From Candidatus Hydrothermarchaeum profundi (GTDB lineage Archaea > Hydrothermarchaeota > Hydrothermarchaeia > Hydrothermarchaeales > Hydrothermarchaeaceae): a stretch of 64,000 nt of DNA. Positions 35,843 through 43,599 of this stretch are shown in pieces. The stretch lies in NCBI GenBank assembly GCA_002011125.2, contig MTMF02000009.1:547095-611094 (forward strand). The letters are read 5' to 3'. The notes beneath the pieces were generated by a model. That model did not search any database. It was not told the DNA's origin and worked only from the letters and a program-made list of their open reading frames with translations. Every line of letters begins with the position of its first letter. Position 1 is the stretch's first letter. The translations under genes and the position numbers were made by a program.

Positions 35843-36331
35843 ATGGTACTCATTTATAGTACACCTATCGAAAAGTGGGAATGTGCGTATAAGGAATGCG
35901 GAGCCAAATGTTGTACAGGCGGTAGAGAAGTTACTGCCGGGGATATAAGAAGGATAGCAAGGGCTACCGGACTTAAGCCGGAAAAGTTTGTGCATTTAGA
36001 GGATGAGAAAGGACTTTTCAGGTTAAAAAATGGTGATAGATGCGTATTCCTTAATGACGACTACTCGTGCCGTTTGCATAAAAGGGGAGTCAAGCCAATA
36101 TTCTGCCGTATGTACCCCTTTAAATTTGAAGGAGTTATTTATGCGGATGAAATAGTCCTTAAGGTTAAAGTCACGGATAACTGCCCTGGAATCGGTAGGG
36201 GACATAAGATTGGGGAAGATTTGGAGGCTACTATAGAAGAACTTGGGAATAAATTTGTAAACGAGATAAAAGATTTCTTAAGATTAAAGGGAGAAGGGTT
36301 GTCAAATGAGTCTATCATTGGAAGAGATTAA
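35843..36331 (+). CDS. YkgJ-type cysteine-cluster protein
   Basis: A 162-aa protein with the YkgJ/CxxCxxCC-type metal site: WECAYKECGAKCCTGG, then RCVFLNDDYSCRLHKRGVKP and IFCRMYPF, and a last Cys in VTDNCPGIGRG. Such proteins bind zinc or an iron-sulfur cluster and their role is not settled. It overlaps the E1-like gene by 26 bases. Position suggests a function in the sulfur relay. Confidence 0.8.
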   Translation: MVLIYSTPIEKWECAYKECGAKCCTGGREVTAGDIRRIARATGLKPEKFVHLEDEKGLFRLKNGDRCVFLNDDYSCRLHKRGVKPIFCRMYPFKFEGVIYADEIVLKVKVTDNCPGIGRGHKIGEDLEATIEELGNKFVNEIKDFLRLKGEGLSNESIIGRD

Positions 36332-37103
36332 AAGGTATAGCAGGCAACTCGTGTTGCCGGACTTTGGTAGTAGAGAGCAGAATAGGCTTAAAAAAGCCAA
36401 GGTAGCTGTTACTGGCGCTGGAGGACTTGGATGCCCGATATCAACTTACTTGACCTTAGCAGGCGTAGGAAGAATCGACATAATTGACATGGATAAGCTA
36501 GATCTTACTAATTTGAACAGACAATTTCTGTATAGTGTTGAGGATATAGGAAAGCCTAAGGCTGAACTGGCTGCTAAGCGTTTGAGCGAGATAAATCCAG
36601 AGATAGAAATCAATGGTATCACAGAAATGATAACGTACGATAACGCGTTTGACCTCCTTAAAGGATACGATGCGGTAGTTGATGGAACAGATAATTTTCC
36701 GGTTAGATATGCGGTTAATGATGCGTGTGCGGTTAACAGAGTACCTCTCTTCCATGGAGCAGTGCTGATGTATGAGGGCCGGGCTATGAGCATAATTCCT
36801 AAGGAAACTGCATGTTTTAGATGCGTTTTTCCAGAAGCACCGCCTGCAGGTACAGTGCCCACTTGTAGGGAAGCCGGCGTTATAGGCGCAATGACAGGAA
36901 TGGTTGGAGCTATTCAAGCATTAGAGGCGATAAGATATCTTGCTGGAAAAGAGATAGCCCTTAAGAATACACTATTGGTTATAAATGCCGATACTATGGA
37001 TTTCGATAAGATCAAGGTAACTAGAAAGGAAGATTGTACTGCATGCGGCGAGAAATTTATCGCTAAGCCTGTAGTTTATGTTTGCGAAGATGAGGGAAAC
37101 TAA
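36306..37103 (+). CDS. E1-like adenylyltransferase (MoeB/ThiF/HesA family)
   Basis: A 265-aa E1-like enzyme that adenylates the C-terminal glycine of a ubiquitin-like carrier. It has the nucleotide loop VTGAGGLGCPISTYLTLAG, DLTNLNRQFLYSVEDIGKPK, DGTDNFPVRYAVNDAC, a zinc site (CFRC and CTACG) and the likely catalytic Cys in AGTVPTCREAG. No rhodanese domain is attached. Its substrate is almost surely the GG-tailed carrier two genes upstream. It overlaps the YkgJ-like gene. Confidence 0.9.
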   Translation: MSLSLEEIKRYSRQLVLPDFGSREQNRLKKAKVAVTGAGGLGCPISTYLTLAGVGRIDIIDMDKLDLTNLNRQFLYSVEDIGKPKAELAAKRLSEINPEIEINGITEMITYDNAFDLLKGYDAVVDGTDNFPVRYAVNDACAVNRVPLFHGAVLMYEGRAMSIIPKETACFRCVFPEAPPAGTVPTCREAGVIGAMTGMVGAIQALEAIRYLAGKEIALKNTLLVINADTMDFDKIKVTRKEDCTACGEKFIAKPVVYVCEDEGN

Positions 37104-37104
37104 A

Positions 37105-37350
37105 ATGGAGCCTGAAGTCTTTGACCTTAGAGGGGAAAAATGCCCGGATACCTTCGTTTACACAAAAGTGAAGTTAGAAGAGCTGGCGTACTCTGGCGGT
37201 GGTCTTTTAAAGGTTATCGTAGATTATCCGCCGGCAGCTGAGAATATCCCTAGGAGTCTGAAGGAGGAGAAAATAAAGTACGAGGTTTTAGATGTTAAAA
37301 AAGTTGGAGATAAGACCTACGAATTGCTAATAAAAGCTCCTCCGGTATGA
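37105..37350 (+). CDS. TusA-like sulfur-transfer protein
   Basis: A compact protein of 81 aa from ATG 37105 (MEPEVFDLRGEKCPDTFVYT); in-frame ATGs at 37078 and 37090 are alternatives, but 37105 matches the family start and follows the E1 stop directly. The single Cys in the GEKCPDT motif corresponds to the persulfide Cys of TusA's CPxP. TusA proteins relay sulfur between a desulfurase or sulfide source and acceptors. The 3' end overlaps the DUF169 gene. Confidence 0.8.
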   Translation: MEPEVFDLRGEKCPDTFVYTKVKLEELAYSGGGLLKVIVDYPPAAENIPRSLKEEKIKYEVLDVKKVGDKTYELLIKAPPV

Positions 37351-38279
37351 TGATTATGGAAAACATAAGAGCACATTTAGGGATGAAGTACAACTTAGTT
37401 GGGGTTAAAATCCTCAAGGAAAAACCAGTAGATATAGAAAAGCCTACTAGAAAGCTTCGTTACTGTGAGATGGTAAGAAAAGCTGCTAATGGCGAAGTGA
37501 TTACTGCGGAGCATGAGGATATAGCATGCCCCAATGCTGAGGTAACCCTCGGTTTTGTTGAGCCTGTGTATGTTGACATACAGCCACGTATTTCTCCAGC
37601 GGAAACTAAAGTGGTTAAGGTTGGTCCATTAGATAAAATTCGAGATCCTGATATCATACTAGCGATTCTTAATCCGAGGCAGGCAATGGAGGTTGCGTCC
37701 ATAATGGACGGCCTTGAAGCAAAGTTTGCGGGCAGTATGGCGGTTTGCGGAGAGGCTACCGCTAAGCCATATATGGAGAAAAAAAGTAATGTAACGATGC
37801 TTTGCGGTGGAGCGAGGACTTTTGCGGATTTCAGGGATTCAGATCTGATAGTAGGAGGTCCCCCTGAGTTTTTTGAAGAACTGTCAAAGAGAATATCTGC
37901 TCTTTCAAAGACCTGCGTGGCTCTTTGCGGTTGCAAAACAAGTGACCTCTCTCCACGTATAATTGAGAGCTTTAGGAAGATAGGCTTCGAGAAGGGAACT
38001 GACTATTTCTTTGGCAAGGTTGATGGTACAAATGTTAGGATATATTTAAACAAAGACACGCATGGTAAGATAAAGTACATAACTGTGCATATACCCCTTA
38101 GGGGAGTTGAAGTAAAAGCAAAAGAACCTTTGATAGTCAAGAAGAGGGGAAATTGGACAGATGTGGCGATGACCTTCGGTTTAGGCGAGGCGATTGATTT
38201 AAACACTGGCAGGGGACTCAAAGAGGCTATTATGGATATACTCAAAAAGGTTAGTGATTCAAAGGTAATAGCCAGATGA
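37347..38279 (+). CDS. DUF169 family protein
   Basis: A 310-aa protein matching DUF169: VGVKILKEKPVDIEKPTRKL, RYCEMVRKAANGEVITAEHE, CPNAEVTLGF, AVCGEATAKPYMEKK and MLCGGARTFADFRDSDL. The conserved cysteines suggest metal or cluster binding. A cysteine-rich C-terminal part (CVALCGCKTSD) is present. The family is common in anaerobes and often sits near C1 or corrinoid genes, and its function is unknown. Here it overlaps both TusA-like and SepCysS genes by four bases, so it is likely to share their process. Confidence 0.8.
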   Translation: MMIMENIRAHLGMKYNLVGVKILKEKPVDIEKPTRKLRYCEMVRKAANGEVITAEHEDIACPNAEVTLGFVEPVYVDIQPRISPAETKVVKVGPLDKIRDPDIILAILNPRQAMEVASIMDGLEAKFAGSMAVCGEATAKPYMEKKSNVTMLCGGARTFADFRDSDLIVGGPPEFFEELSKRISALSKTCVALCGCKTSDLSPRIIESFRKIGFEKGTDYFFGKVDGTNVRIYLNKDTHGKIKYITVHIPLRGVEVKAKEPLIVKKRGNWTDVAMTFGLGEAIDLNTGRGLKEAIMDILKKVSDSKVIAR

Positions 38280-39460
38280 GTGTATCACCCGAGTTTTCTG
38301 CTATGGATGTGGGTAATTTGAGTTACAGGTATAAAGACTTCATAATAATAAATCCGCTGATGAGGGGGGGAATAGTGCCTAAGAGTGTTACTGAGAGGCT
38401 CTGTGATGAAGGATGGTTAGAAGTAGGGTATAATCTCTGCCACGATTGCATTGAAGGTAGATCGAGTCTAATAACAAAGCCGAATGTGAAGGAATTTCTT
38501 TCGGAGATAGCTGTATTTTTTGGTGGTGACGAGGCAGAGCATACCTTTGGATGTAGGGCAGCGCAGTTTGCAGTCATGAAAACCATATCAGAGGTATCTC
38601 CGGATGGGGTAGTTTTATCGGATCCTAACAGCCACTACTCTACGAACATAGCTGCGGAGATGTGTGGTCTGAAAGTCGTTGAGTCACCGCATACGGGATA
38701 TCCTGAATATAAAGTTGAGGTGGACTCCGTTATTGAGAAGATAGAGGAGATAGGTAATCCTGCTCTTGTGGTAATGACTCATGCTGATCCGTATTATGGG
38801 AACCTAGCTCCAGTTAAAGAAATAGGTAAAGTATGTGCTGAGAAAGAGATACCTTATATGGTGAACTCCGCTTATACTGGCGGTGTAATGCCTATCAATA
38901 TGAAGGATTTAAACGCCGACTTCTTGACTTTATCCGCTCATAAGTCGATGGCGTCTATTGGTCCTCTAGGATTTCTAGTCACAACTTATGAGTGGTCTAG
39001 AAAGGTATTTGCGCTTTCTAAGTCTAAGCCGGATTGGACTGGCAGGGCGTTTGGTAAAAAAATCCCTAATGTCTTTGGCTGCAGTATTGGCGGCCTCCCC
39101 TTGGTCTGTGCAATGAATTCATTCCCCTATGTTAAGGAGAGAGTCAAAAAATGGGACGAGGAGATAAATAAAACCAATAAGTTTATTGATGCAATGGAGG
39201 ACCTGGGAGATATAATGCTTCTGGGTGAGCGGCCTCATAGGCATCATCTTCTTCATTTTGAGACGCCTCTCTTCTGGGAGATATCTAAAAAGCATAGGCG
39301 GAAAGGATTCTTCCTTGCGGAAGAAATGATAAAACGAGGCATTGTTGGCCTGCACAAGGGTCTAAGCAAGCATATAAAGCTGTCGGTATATGGGCTCAGC
39401 GATGAAGAGGTCAGCAAGGTGTTAGAGGCGTTTAAAGAGGTTGCTGAAATATCAGCTTAA
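38276..39460 (+). CDS. pscS: O-phosphoseryl-tRNA(Cys):cysteinyl-tRNA synthase (SepCysS)
   Basis: A 394-aa PLP enzyme converting Sep-tRNA(Cys) to Cys-tRNA(Cys). It has the N-terminal FIIINPLMRGGIVPKSV region, conserved cysteines in GYNLCHDCIEG, VVMTHADPYYGNLAPV, and the PLP-lysine region TLSAHKSMASIGPLGFLV. It is the last gene of the operon carrying a carrier/E1/TusA set. SepRS is not in the window. SepCysS needs an external sulfur source whose identity is not settled in most archaea, so this operon is a strong candidate for it. Confidence 0.92.
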   Translation: MSVSPEFSAMDVGNLSYRYKDFIIINPLMRGGIVPKSVTERLCDEGWLEVGYNLCHDCIEGRSSLITKPNVKEFLSEIAVFFGGDEAEHTFGCRAAQFAVMKTISEVSPDGVVLSDPNSHYSTNIAAEMCGLKVVESPHTGYPEYKVEVDSVIEKIEEIGNPALVVMTHADPYYGNLAPVKEIGKVCAEKEIPYMVNSAYTGGVMPINMKDLNADFLTLSAHKSMASIGPLGFLVTTYEWSRKVFALSKSKPDWTGRAFGKKIPNVFGCSIGGLPLVCAMNSFPYVKERVKKWDEEINKTNKFIDAMEDLGDIMLLGERPHRHHLLHFETPLFWEISKKHRRKGFFLAEEMIKRGIVGLHKGLSKHIKLSVYGLSDEEVSKVLEAFKEVAEISA

Positions 39461-39711
39461 TCACTAAATCCTCTGATTAAGACCTCAACGTTGGCGTCTT
39501 TTACTCCTTCAATTTTTTTAATTTCTCTCTCACCTCTAACGGCTAGCACGAAATTATATGGGCAGCTGCTCAAGATGCCTCGCATCTTAACATTTACCAC
39601 TTCACCCTCTATTTTTACTTCTTCTATGAGGCCTAGGTCAACTATGTTGCTGCCTGCCCTTATGCTGTGCACTCTTCTTAGTGCTCCTAATACTTCTTCC
39701 TCCGTTACCAT
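39457..39711 (-). CDS. DUF59 (MIP18/SufT-like) protein
   Basis: An 84-aa DUF59 protein: EVLGALRRVHSIRAGSNIVD, LGLIEEVKIEGEVVNVKMRG and the conserved SCPY cysteine motif. The family assists iron-sulfur cluster assembly. It overlaps the nadC stop region by 7 bases and is convergent with SepCysS. NadA in this NAD module needs a [4Fe-4S] cluster, a possible link. Confidence 0.85.
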   Translation of the reverse strand: MVTEEEVLGALRRVHSIRAGSNIVDLGLIEEVKIEGEVVNVKMRGILSSCPYNFVLAVRGEREIKKIEGVKDANVEVLIRGFSD

Positions 39712-40526
39712 ATTACCCTTAAGCTCATGTCAAGCCATTTACTGGCGGTAGTTAGTGATCCCATGGAGATTATATCCGGCTTTAACTTTATGTAGGAGTC
39801 TATATTCTTCTCAGTGATTCCTCCGGAGATCTCTATTTTTACCTTTTTCCTATATCCTTTTTCTTTTATCTTCTCTATTATTTTTTCTGCTTTATCAGGT
39901 GTCATATTATCAAGCATTATTATATCAACTCCTAACTCGCAGGCTGTGAGGGCTTCTTCAGCGTTCTTAACCTCAACTTCTAATGTCTTGGATTTATTTT
40001 TACTTCTTGCTTTTTTTATAGCCTCTTCTAATCCTACGATAGCAATATGATTATCCTTGATTAAATATGCTTCATCCAAAGTATTTCTATGAGGCCATCC
40101 TCCTCCGACTTTTATGGCTTTTTTCTCGAAGTATCTAAACCCTGGGGTGGTCTTCCTAGTGCCCGCTATGATAACACCATAGGCTGAGCTTTTTTTTACA
40201 AGCATGTGGGTATAGGTGGCGATCCCACTCATCCTCATAAGTATATTGAGGAGGACTCTTTCGATCGTTAGAATATTCCTGGCGTTGCCGTTAATCTTGA
40301 GAATGACATCTCCTTTTCCAATGGCATCACCGTCTTTCAGGCTTGACTCATATTTAAGGCCGAAATGTTCTAAGAGCAGTATTGATTCTTCTAGGCCAGC
40401 TAGAACCCCATCTTCTTTAGCGATTACTTCTGCGCTTATTTTTTGGTTCTTAGGTATAGTAGCCTGCGTAGTAATATCCTCTTTCCCTATATCTTCTTTT
40501 AAAAAATCTAATAATTTAGAAATCAT
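39705..40526 (-). CDS. nadC: Nicotinate-nucleotide pyrophosphorylase (carboxylating)
   Basis: A 273-aa quinolinate phosphoribosyltransferase: ILLNILMRMSGIATYTHMLV, GTRKTTPGFRYFEKKAIKVG, GGWPHRNTLDEAYLIKDNHI and IMLDNMTPDKAEKI. It turns quinolinate and PRPP into nicotinate mononucleotide. I start at ATG 40526 (MISKLLDFL) because a TATA box (GTTATATG, 40551-40558) lies 25-32 bases before it and would fall inside the longer frame starting at 40553. It is cotranscribed with the DUF59 gene and divergent from pncA. Confidence 0.93.
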   Translation of the reverse strand: MISKLLDFLKEDIGKEDITTQATIPKNQKISAEVIAKEDGVLAGLEESILLLEHFGLKYESSLKDGDAIGKGDVILKINGNARNILTIERVLLNILMRMSGIATYTHMLVKKSSAYGVIIAGTRKTTPGFRYFEKKAIKVGGGWPHRNTLDEAYLIKDNHIAIVGLEEAIKKARSKNKSKTLEVEVKNAEEALTACELGVDIIMLDNMTPDKAEKIIEKIKEKGYRKKVKIEISGGITEKNIDSYIKLKPDIISMGSLTTASKWLDMSLRVIW

Positions 40527-40537
40527 GCTATTGAAAT

Positions 40538-40558
40538 TATTTATACACGGCATATAAC
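40538..40558. promoter_or_regulatory. Divergent TATA boxes of nadC and pncA
   Basis: On the plus strand TATTTATA (40538-40545) is 26-33 bases before ATG 40571 (pncA). On the minus strand TTATAT (40552-40557) is about 26-31 bases before ATG 40526 (nadC). Both spacings fit leaderless transcripts, and the two boxes are back to back, so shared control is likely. Confidence 0.55.
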
Positions 40559-40570
40559 TATTAATTTTTT

Positions 40571-41089
40571 ATGCGTGCTCTATTGGTAATCGATATGCTA
40601 AACGACTTCGTAAGAGAGGATGGGGCGCTTCCAGTGCCGGGCGCTAACAAGCTAATAGAGCCTATAAACAAATTAATTGGGGAATTTCGGGAGAGAAAGG
40701 AGCCAATAATCTTCGTACAGGATTCCCATGATGAGGATGACAGGGAATTCAAGGCATGGCCTAAGCATGCGGTAGAGGGAACTGAAGGGGCTGAGGTAAT
40801 AAAGGAGCTGGATAAAAGGCCAGAGGATATAGTGGTTAAAAAGAAGAGGTACTCTGCCTTCTACAATACTGATCTAGATGATATATTGAGAGAGAAGGGC
40901 GTTGACACGCTCGTGTTGACCGGAGTGCTCACAGATATTTGTGTGATGCATACTGCTACCGATGCAGCCATGAGGAATTATAAGATAATTGTGCCTGAAA
41001 ATTGCGTAGCATCATCTACCGAGGAAAACCATAAGTGGGCGATAAAGCACATGAAGGAAATCCTCCTTGAAGTCGAAGTCATTGCCTGA
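40571..41089 (+). CDS. pncA: Nicotinamidase (isochorismatase family)
   Basis: A 172-aa cysteine hydrolase with catalytic Asp (VIDMLNDFV), Lys (VVKKKRYSAFYNT) and Cys (GVLTDICVMHTATDA). Divergent from nadC and close to pncB, nadX and nadA, so deamidation of nicotinamide to nicotinate for NAD salvage is the likely job. The metal site appears as VQDSHDEDD, a little different from the usual WHPxxH, so another isochorismatase-type amidase is possible. Confidence 0.82.
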   Translation: MRALLVIDMLNDFVREDGALPVPGANKLIEPINKLIGEFRERKEPIIFVQDSHDEDDREFKAWPKHAVEGTEGAEVIKELDKRPEDIVVKKKRYSAFYNTDLDDILREKGVDTLVLTGVLTDICVMHTATDAAMRNYKIIVPENCVASSTEENHKWAIKHMKEILLEVEVIA

Positions 41090-41099
41090 TCCTTCCCAA

Positions 41100-41500
41100 A
41101 GCGTCCACAACGATTCCTTCATGTAGCCATAGTAGGGCGTGTACTCTCTATTATCTTTTACGTAGGTATAAGTCAGGGCAGGGTTATGGTCTAACTGCTT
41201 TTGAAAGGATGACTATCTCCTCAGGGATAATATTAGGGGCTCCTTCGTCGGCGAAGACCTCGCTTATGAAGCTGAAGATGTGTCCCATGAGTTATCCTTC
41301 TTGACGGCGGATTACCCTGTTTTATCTTAGGCTTTTCCTTGGGGTAGCTTGTCCTTGGCTTTATCTTCTTTCCCTTACTAGTCCTGGTTGGCAACTCTTT
41401 TGGGATATTGACCTCCTACCTTTTAGCTTTTTGCCGTCTCCTCTAAGGCTATGTTGAGTTCTGTCAGCTGTGTATAATTCCTGAAAGTTGCTGATTTCCA
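41100..41500 (-). pseudogene. Degenerate coding remnant in a 540-base gene-poor stretch
   Basis: No intact frame exists, but reading leftward the minus strand gives protein-like pieces in three frames: WKSATFRNYTQLTELNIALE, then VNIPKELPTRTSKGKKIKPR and PKEKPKIKQGNPPSRR, then MGHIFSFISEVFADEGAPNI, then LTYTYVKDNREYTPYYGYMK. They suggest one former gene cut by several indels. The family is not recognised; a transposon-related gene is possible but not shown. The rest of the gap (41501-41630) is AT-rich and contains the promoter side of the next gene. Confidence 0.45.
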
Positions 41501-41630
41501 ATATAGGAATTATAGCGGTACTTGTTTTATACTTTATTAGAAAAATTTCTTTTTAATGATTTTATTGTAAAATGATAAGATTTTTCTAATGTGCCTTGAA
41601 AATAATATGGATAACTGGGGGTAATCGTTT

Positions 41631-42005
41631 TTGGCGGAGATTATTGTAACTATCGGCGGCAAAATAATTGAAGTAGAGCTTTGCGAGTCTCTTATATGTT
41701 CAAAAATACTAGATGCCTTGCCTATCCGCTCAAAGGCAAGTAGATGGGGTGATGAGGTTTATTTTTCAATACCGGTTGAGGCAAGCTCAGATGAAAATAA
41801 AAAAGAAATTCTTGAGATAGGAGATGTTTGTTACTGGGAAGCAGGGAGAGCAATCGCTATATTCTTCGGCCCAACTCCAGTAAGCGAGGGCGATGAATGC
41901 AGGGCATATGAACCCGTTAGTGTAATAGGAAAGGTGGTTAAAGGCATTGAGCTGTTAAAGTCGGTAAAAGACGGAGATGAGGTTAAAGTTGAGTTAGCAA
42001 GGTGA
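41631..42005 (+). CDS. Cyclophilin-like fold protein
   Basis: A 124-aa protein, TTG start at 41631. It resembles archaeal and bacterial cyclophilin-like proteins (TM1367 type): VTIGGKIIEVELCESLICSK, ASRWGDEVYFSIPVEAS, GDVCYWEAGRAIAIFFGPTP and IGKVVKGIELLKSVKDGDEV. Such proteins lack proven isomerase activity. It is followed closely by a YHS-type protein. Confidence 0.75.
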   Translation: MAEIIVTIGGKIIEVELCESLICSKILDALPIRSKASRWGDEVYFSIPVEASSDENKKEILEIGDVCYWEAGRAIAIFFGPTPVSEGDECRAYEPVSVIGKVVKGIELLKSVKDGDEVKVELAR

Positions 42006-42011
42006 AAAAAT

Positions 42012-42152
42012 ATGAAGATCAAAGATGTGGTATGTGATTGCGAGGTTGATAAAAACAAGGCATTTAAAAAAGAGTATAAAGGCAAAATCTATTTCTTCTG
42101 CACCCCAACATGCCGGGTAGCATTTGAGGATAATCCAGAGAAATACATCTAA
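42012..42152 (+). CDS. Short YHS/TRASH-type metal-binding protein
   Basis: A 46-aa protein, MKIKDVVCDCEVDKNKAFKK followed by GKIYFFCTPTCRVAFEDNP, with the CxC and CxxxC cysteines and FEDNPEKY end typical of YHS/TRASH metal-binding domains. It starts six bases after the cyclophilin-like gene, in the same operon, and converges on the HTH gene. Possibly a metal chaperone or sensor. Confidence 0.75.
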   Translation: MKIKDVVCDCEVDKNKAFKKEYKGKIYFFCTPTCRVAFEDNPEKYI

Positions 42153-42155
42153 GAT

Positions 42156-42398
42156 TTATCTCATCTCTTTAGAGATCTGTGCAAGAGTCTTTATACCGTC
42201 CTCTGTGAGAAAGTAGCTATCTTCACGCTTTTCTACTAAACCCTTTTTTGAAAGCTCCTCAAGCGATTTATTCACCCTTGGGAGACTTATCCTGAGTTTG
42301 TGGGAAATAGCCTTAGGCGTTGCTTCAGATTTAAGTACCTCCATTATTCTCAGCCTATACTTATCTGCTTTAACAAACCCTATTATCGAAACATCCAT
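42156..42398 (-). CDS. Small winged-helix regulator
   Basis: An 80-aa HTH protein: YRLRIMEVLKSEATPKAISH, KLRISLPRVNKSLEELSKKG, and a wing (LVEKREDSYFLTEDG). It resembles archaeal ArsR/MarR-like single-domain regulators. It begins two bases after the pncB stop, so is cotranscribed; control of the NAD genes is a reasonable inference. Confidence 0.75.
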   Translation of the reverse strand: MDVSIIGFVKADKYRLRIMEVLKSEATPKAISHKLRISLPRVNKSLEELSKKGLVEKREDSYFLTEDGIKTLAQISKEMR

Positions 42399-42400
42399 AA

Positions 42401-43558
42401 CTACACCTCAAGCTTTTTCAACTGCTCAAGAGTATAATCTCTGATCTCATCCACCGAGGGTAAATCTCTAACTATCTTCCCACCCCTAATAAGAGGAGTT
42501 AGCATACTTTTCATTTCCACTTTACAGCTATCGCATATTACACTTTTAGAGCCGTTGCTTGGCATAATTTTATCCTTAAGGCAATTAGGGCACCGGTAGA
42601 CCTCCTTCTTTCCACCGTATTTACCCCTTTTAGCAACAGGCTTTCCTTCCATTTCAACAATATCCATGGCGAAGTCTATAGTCTTAGAGTTGCTTATACT
42701 CGTCCCAATACCAAAGCCGTCTGCATTTGTGAACTCGACTATATTATTCTCGTCAACTCCACCTGACACAAAAATCATTACGTCCTTGTACCCCCTCAAA
42801 TCCAGTTCCCAACGGACTTCATCAATTATCTTCTTCATATTACCCCTCCTAGATCCAGGAGTATCAAGACGTACCCCTTTAAGCCCTTTGACGGCTTCAG
42901 CTGCCATTATTGACTCGATTTTCTCATCATAATAGGTGTCAACTAGAGCGATCCTTGGCACATCCTTGTCAACTACCTCGTCAAAGTACCTCCAAGCTGT
43001 AACTTGGTCTCCTACAACAATAATTAGTGCATGAGGCATAGTACCAGAAGCTCTCTTGCCGATGATTTTTTCTGCAGCAACGCAAGAAAATCCATCTAAG
43101 CCTCCTATATAAGCAGCTCTATCTATCATTGGCGCAAGGATTGGATGCATCCTACGAACTCCAAAGCTCAGTATAGTCTTATCGCCTGCAAGCTTTTTCA
43201 GCCTCGCTGATTTAGTTGTTATTCCTGAAGCCTGGCAAATTAATCCTAGCATGGGCGTTTCAAGCTCGCAAAACTCGGAGTACATTCCCTCAATCCTTAC
43301 AACGGGTTCAATAGGATAAAACACGCTTCCTTCAGGGAATGTATCTATGTTAACATTATATCCCTCAAATAAATATGCCAGCTCTTCTATTCCGGATAAT
43401 ATGCCCCATTTATAGTTCAGGGGTAGGGAGCTAGTAGTGCATTCTGCGATAACTCTTTTATCAATGCCCTTCTTTTTAATGACTTCTCTAGCCCTAACGA
43501 AATAGATATCTGTGGTTCTACCTTTCTTTACCTCGTCTTCAGATGCTGTATGAAACAT
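42401..43558 (-). CDS. pncB: Nicotinate phosphoribosyltransferase
   Basis: A 385-aa archaeal-type enzyme that forms nicotinate mononucleotide in NAD salvage: GILSGIEELAYLFEGYNVNI, SFGVRRMHPILAPMIDRAAY, IALVDTYYDEKIESIMAAEA, VRLDTPGSRRGNM and FVSGGVDENNIVEF. A C-terminal zinc ribbon is added (CPNCLKDK and CDSCK), as in many archaeal homologues. It is upstream of the small HTH gene and divergent from nadX. Confidence 0.92.
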   Translation of the reverse strand: MFHTASEDEVKKGRTTDIYFVRAREVIKKKGIDKRVIAECTTSSLPLNYKWGILSGIEELAYLFEGYNVNIDTFPEGSVFYPIEPVVRIEGMYSEFCELETPMLGLICQASGITTKSARLKKLAGDKTILSFGVRRMHPILAPMIDRAAYIGGLDGFSCVAAEKIIGKRASGTMPHALIIVVGDQVTAWRYFDEVVDKDVPRIALVDTYYDEKIESIMAAEAVKGLKGVRLDTPGSRRGNMKKIIDEVRWELDLRGYKDVMIFVSGGVDENNIVEFTNADGFGIGTSISNSKTIDFAMDIVEMEGKPVAKRGKYGGKKEVYRCPNCLKDKIMPSNGSKSVICDSCKVEMKSMLTPLIRGGKIVRDLPSVDEIRDYTLEQLKKLEV

Positions 43559-43599
43559 GAGAATAGTATATAACCTATTATGTTTAAAAAGTTGTCTTC

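Noticed and set aside
36446-36917. Two minus-strand frames of 138-139 aa opposite the E1-like gene
   Set aside because: The plus-strand E1-like protein is unmistakable, and the antisense products have no domain character.
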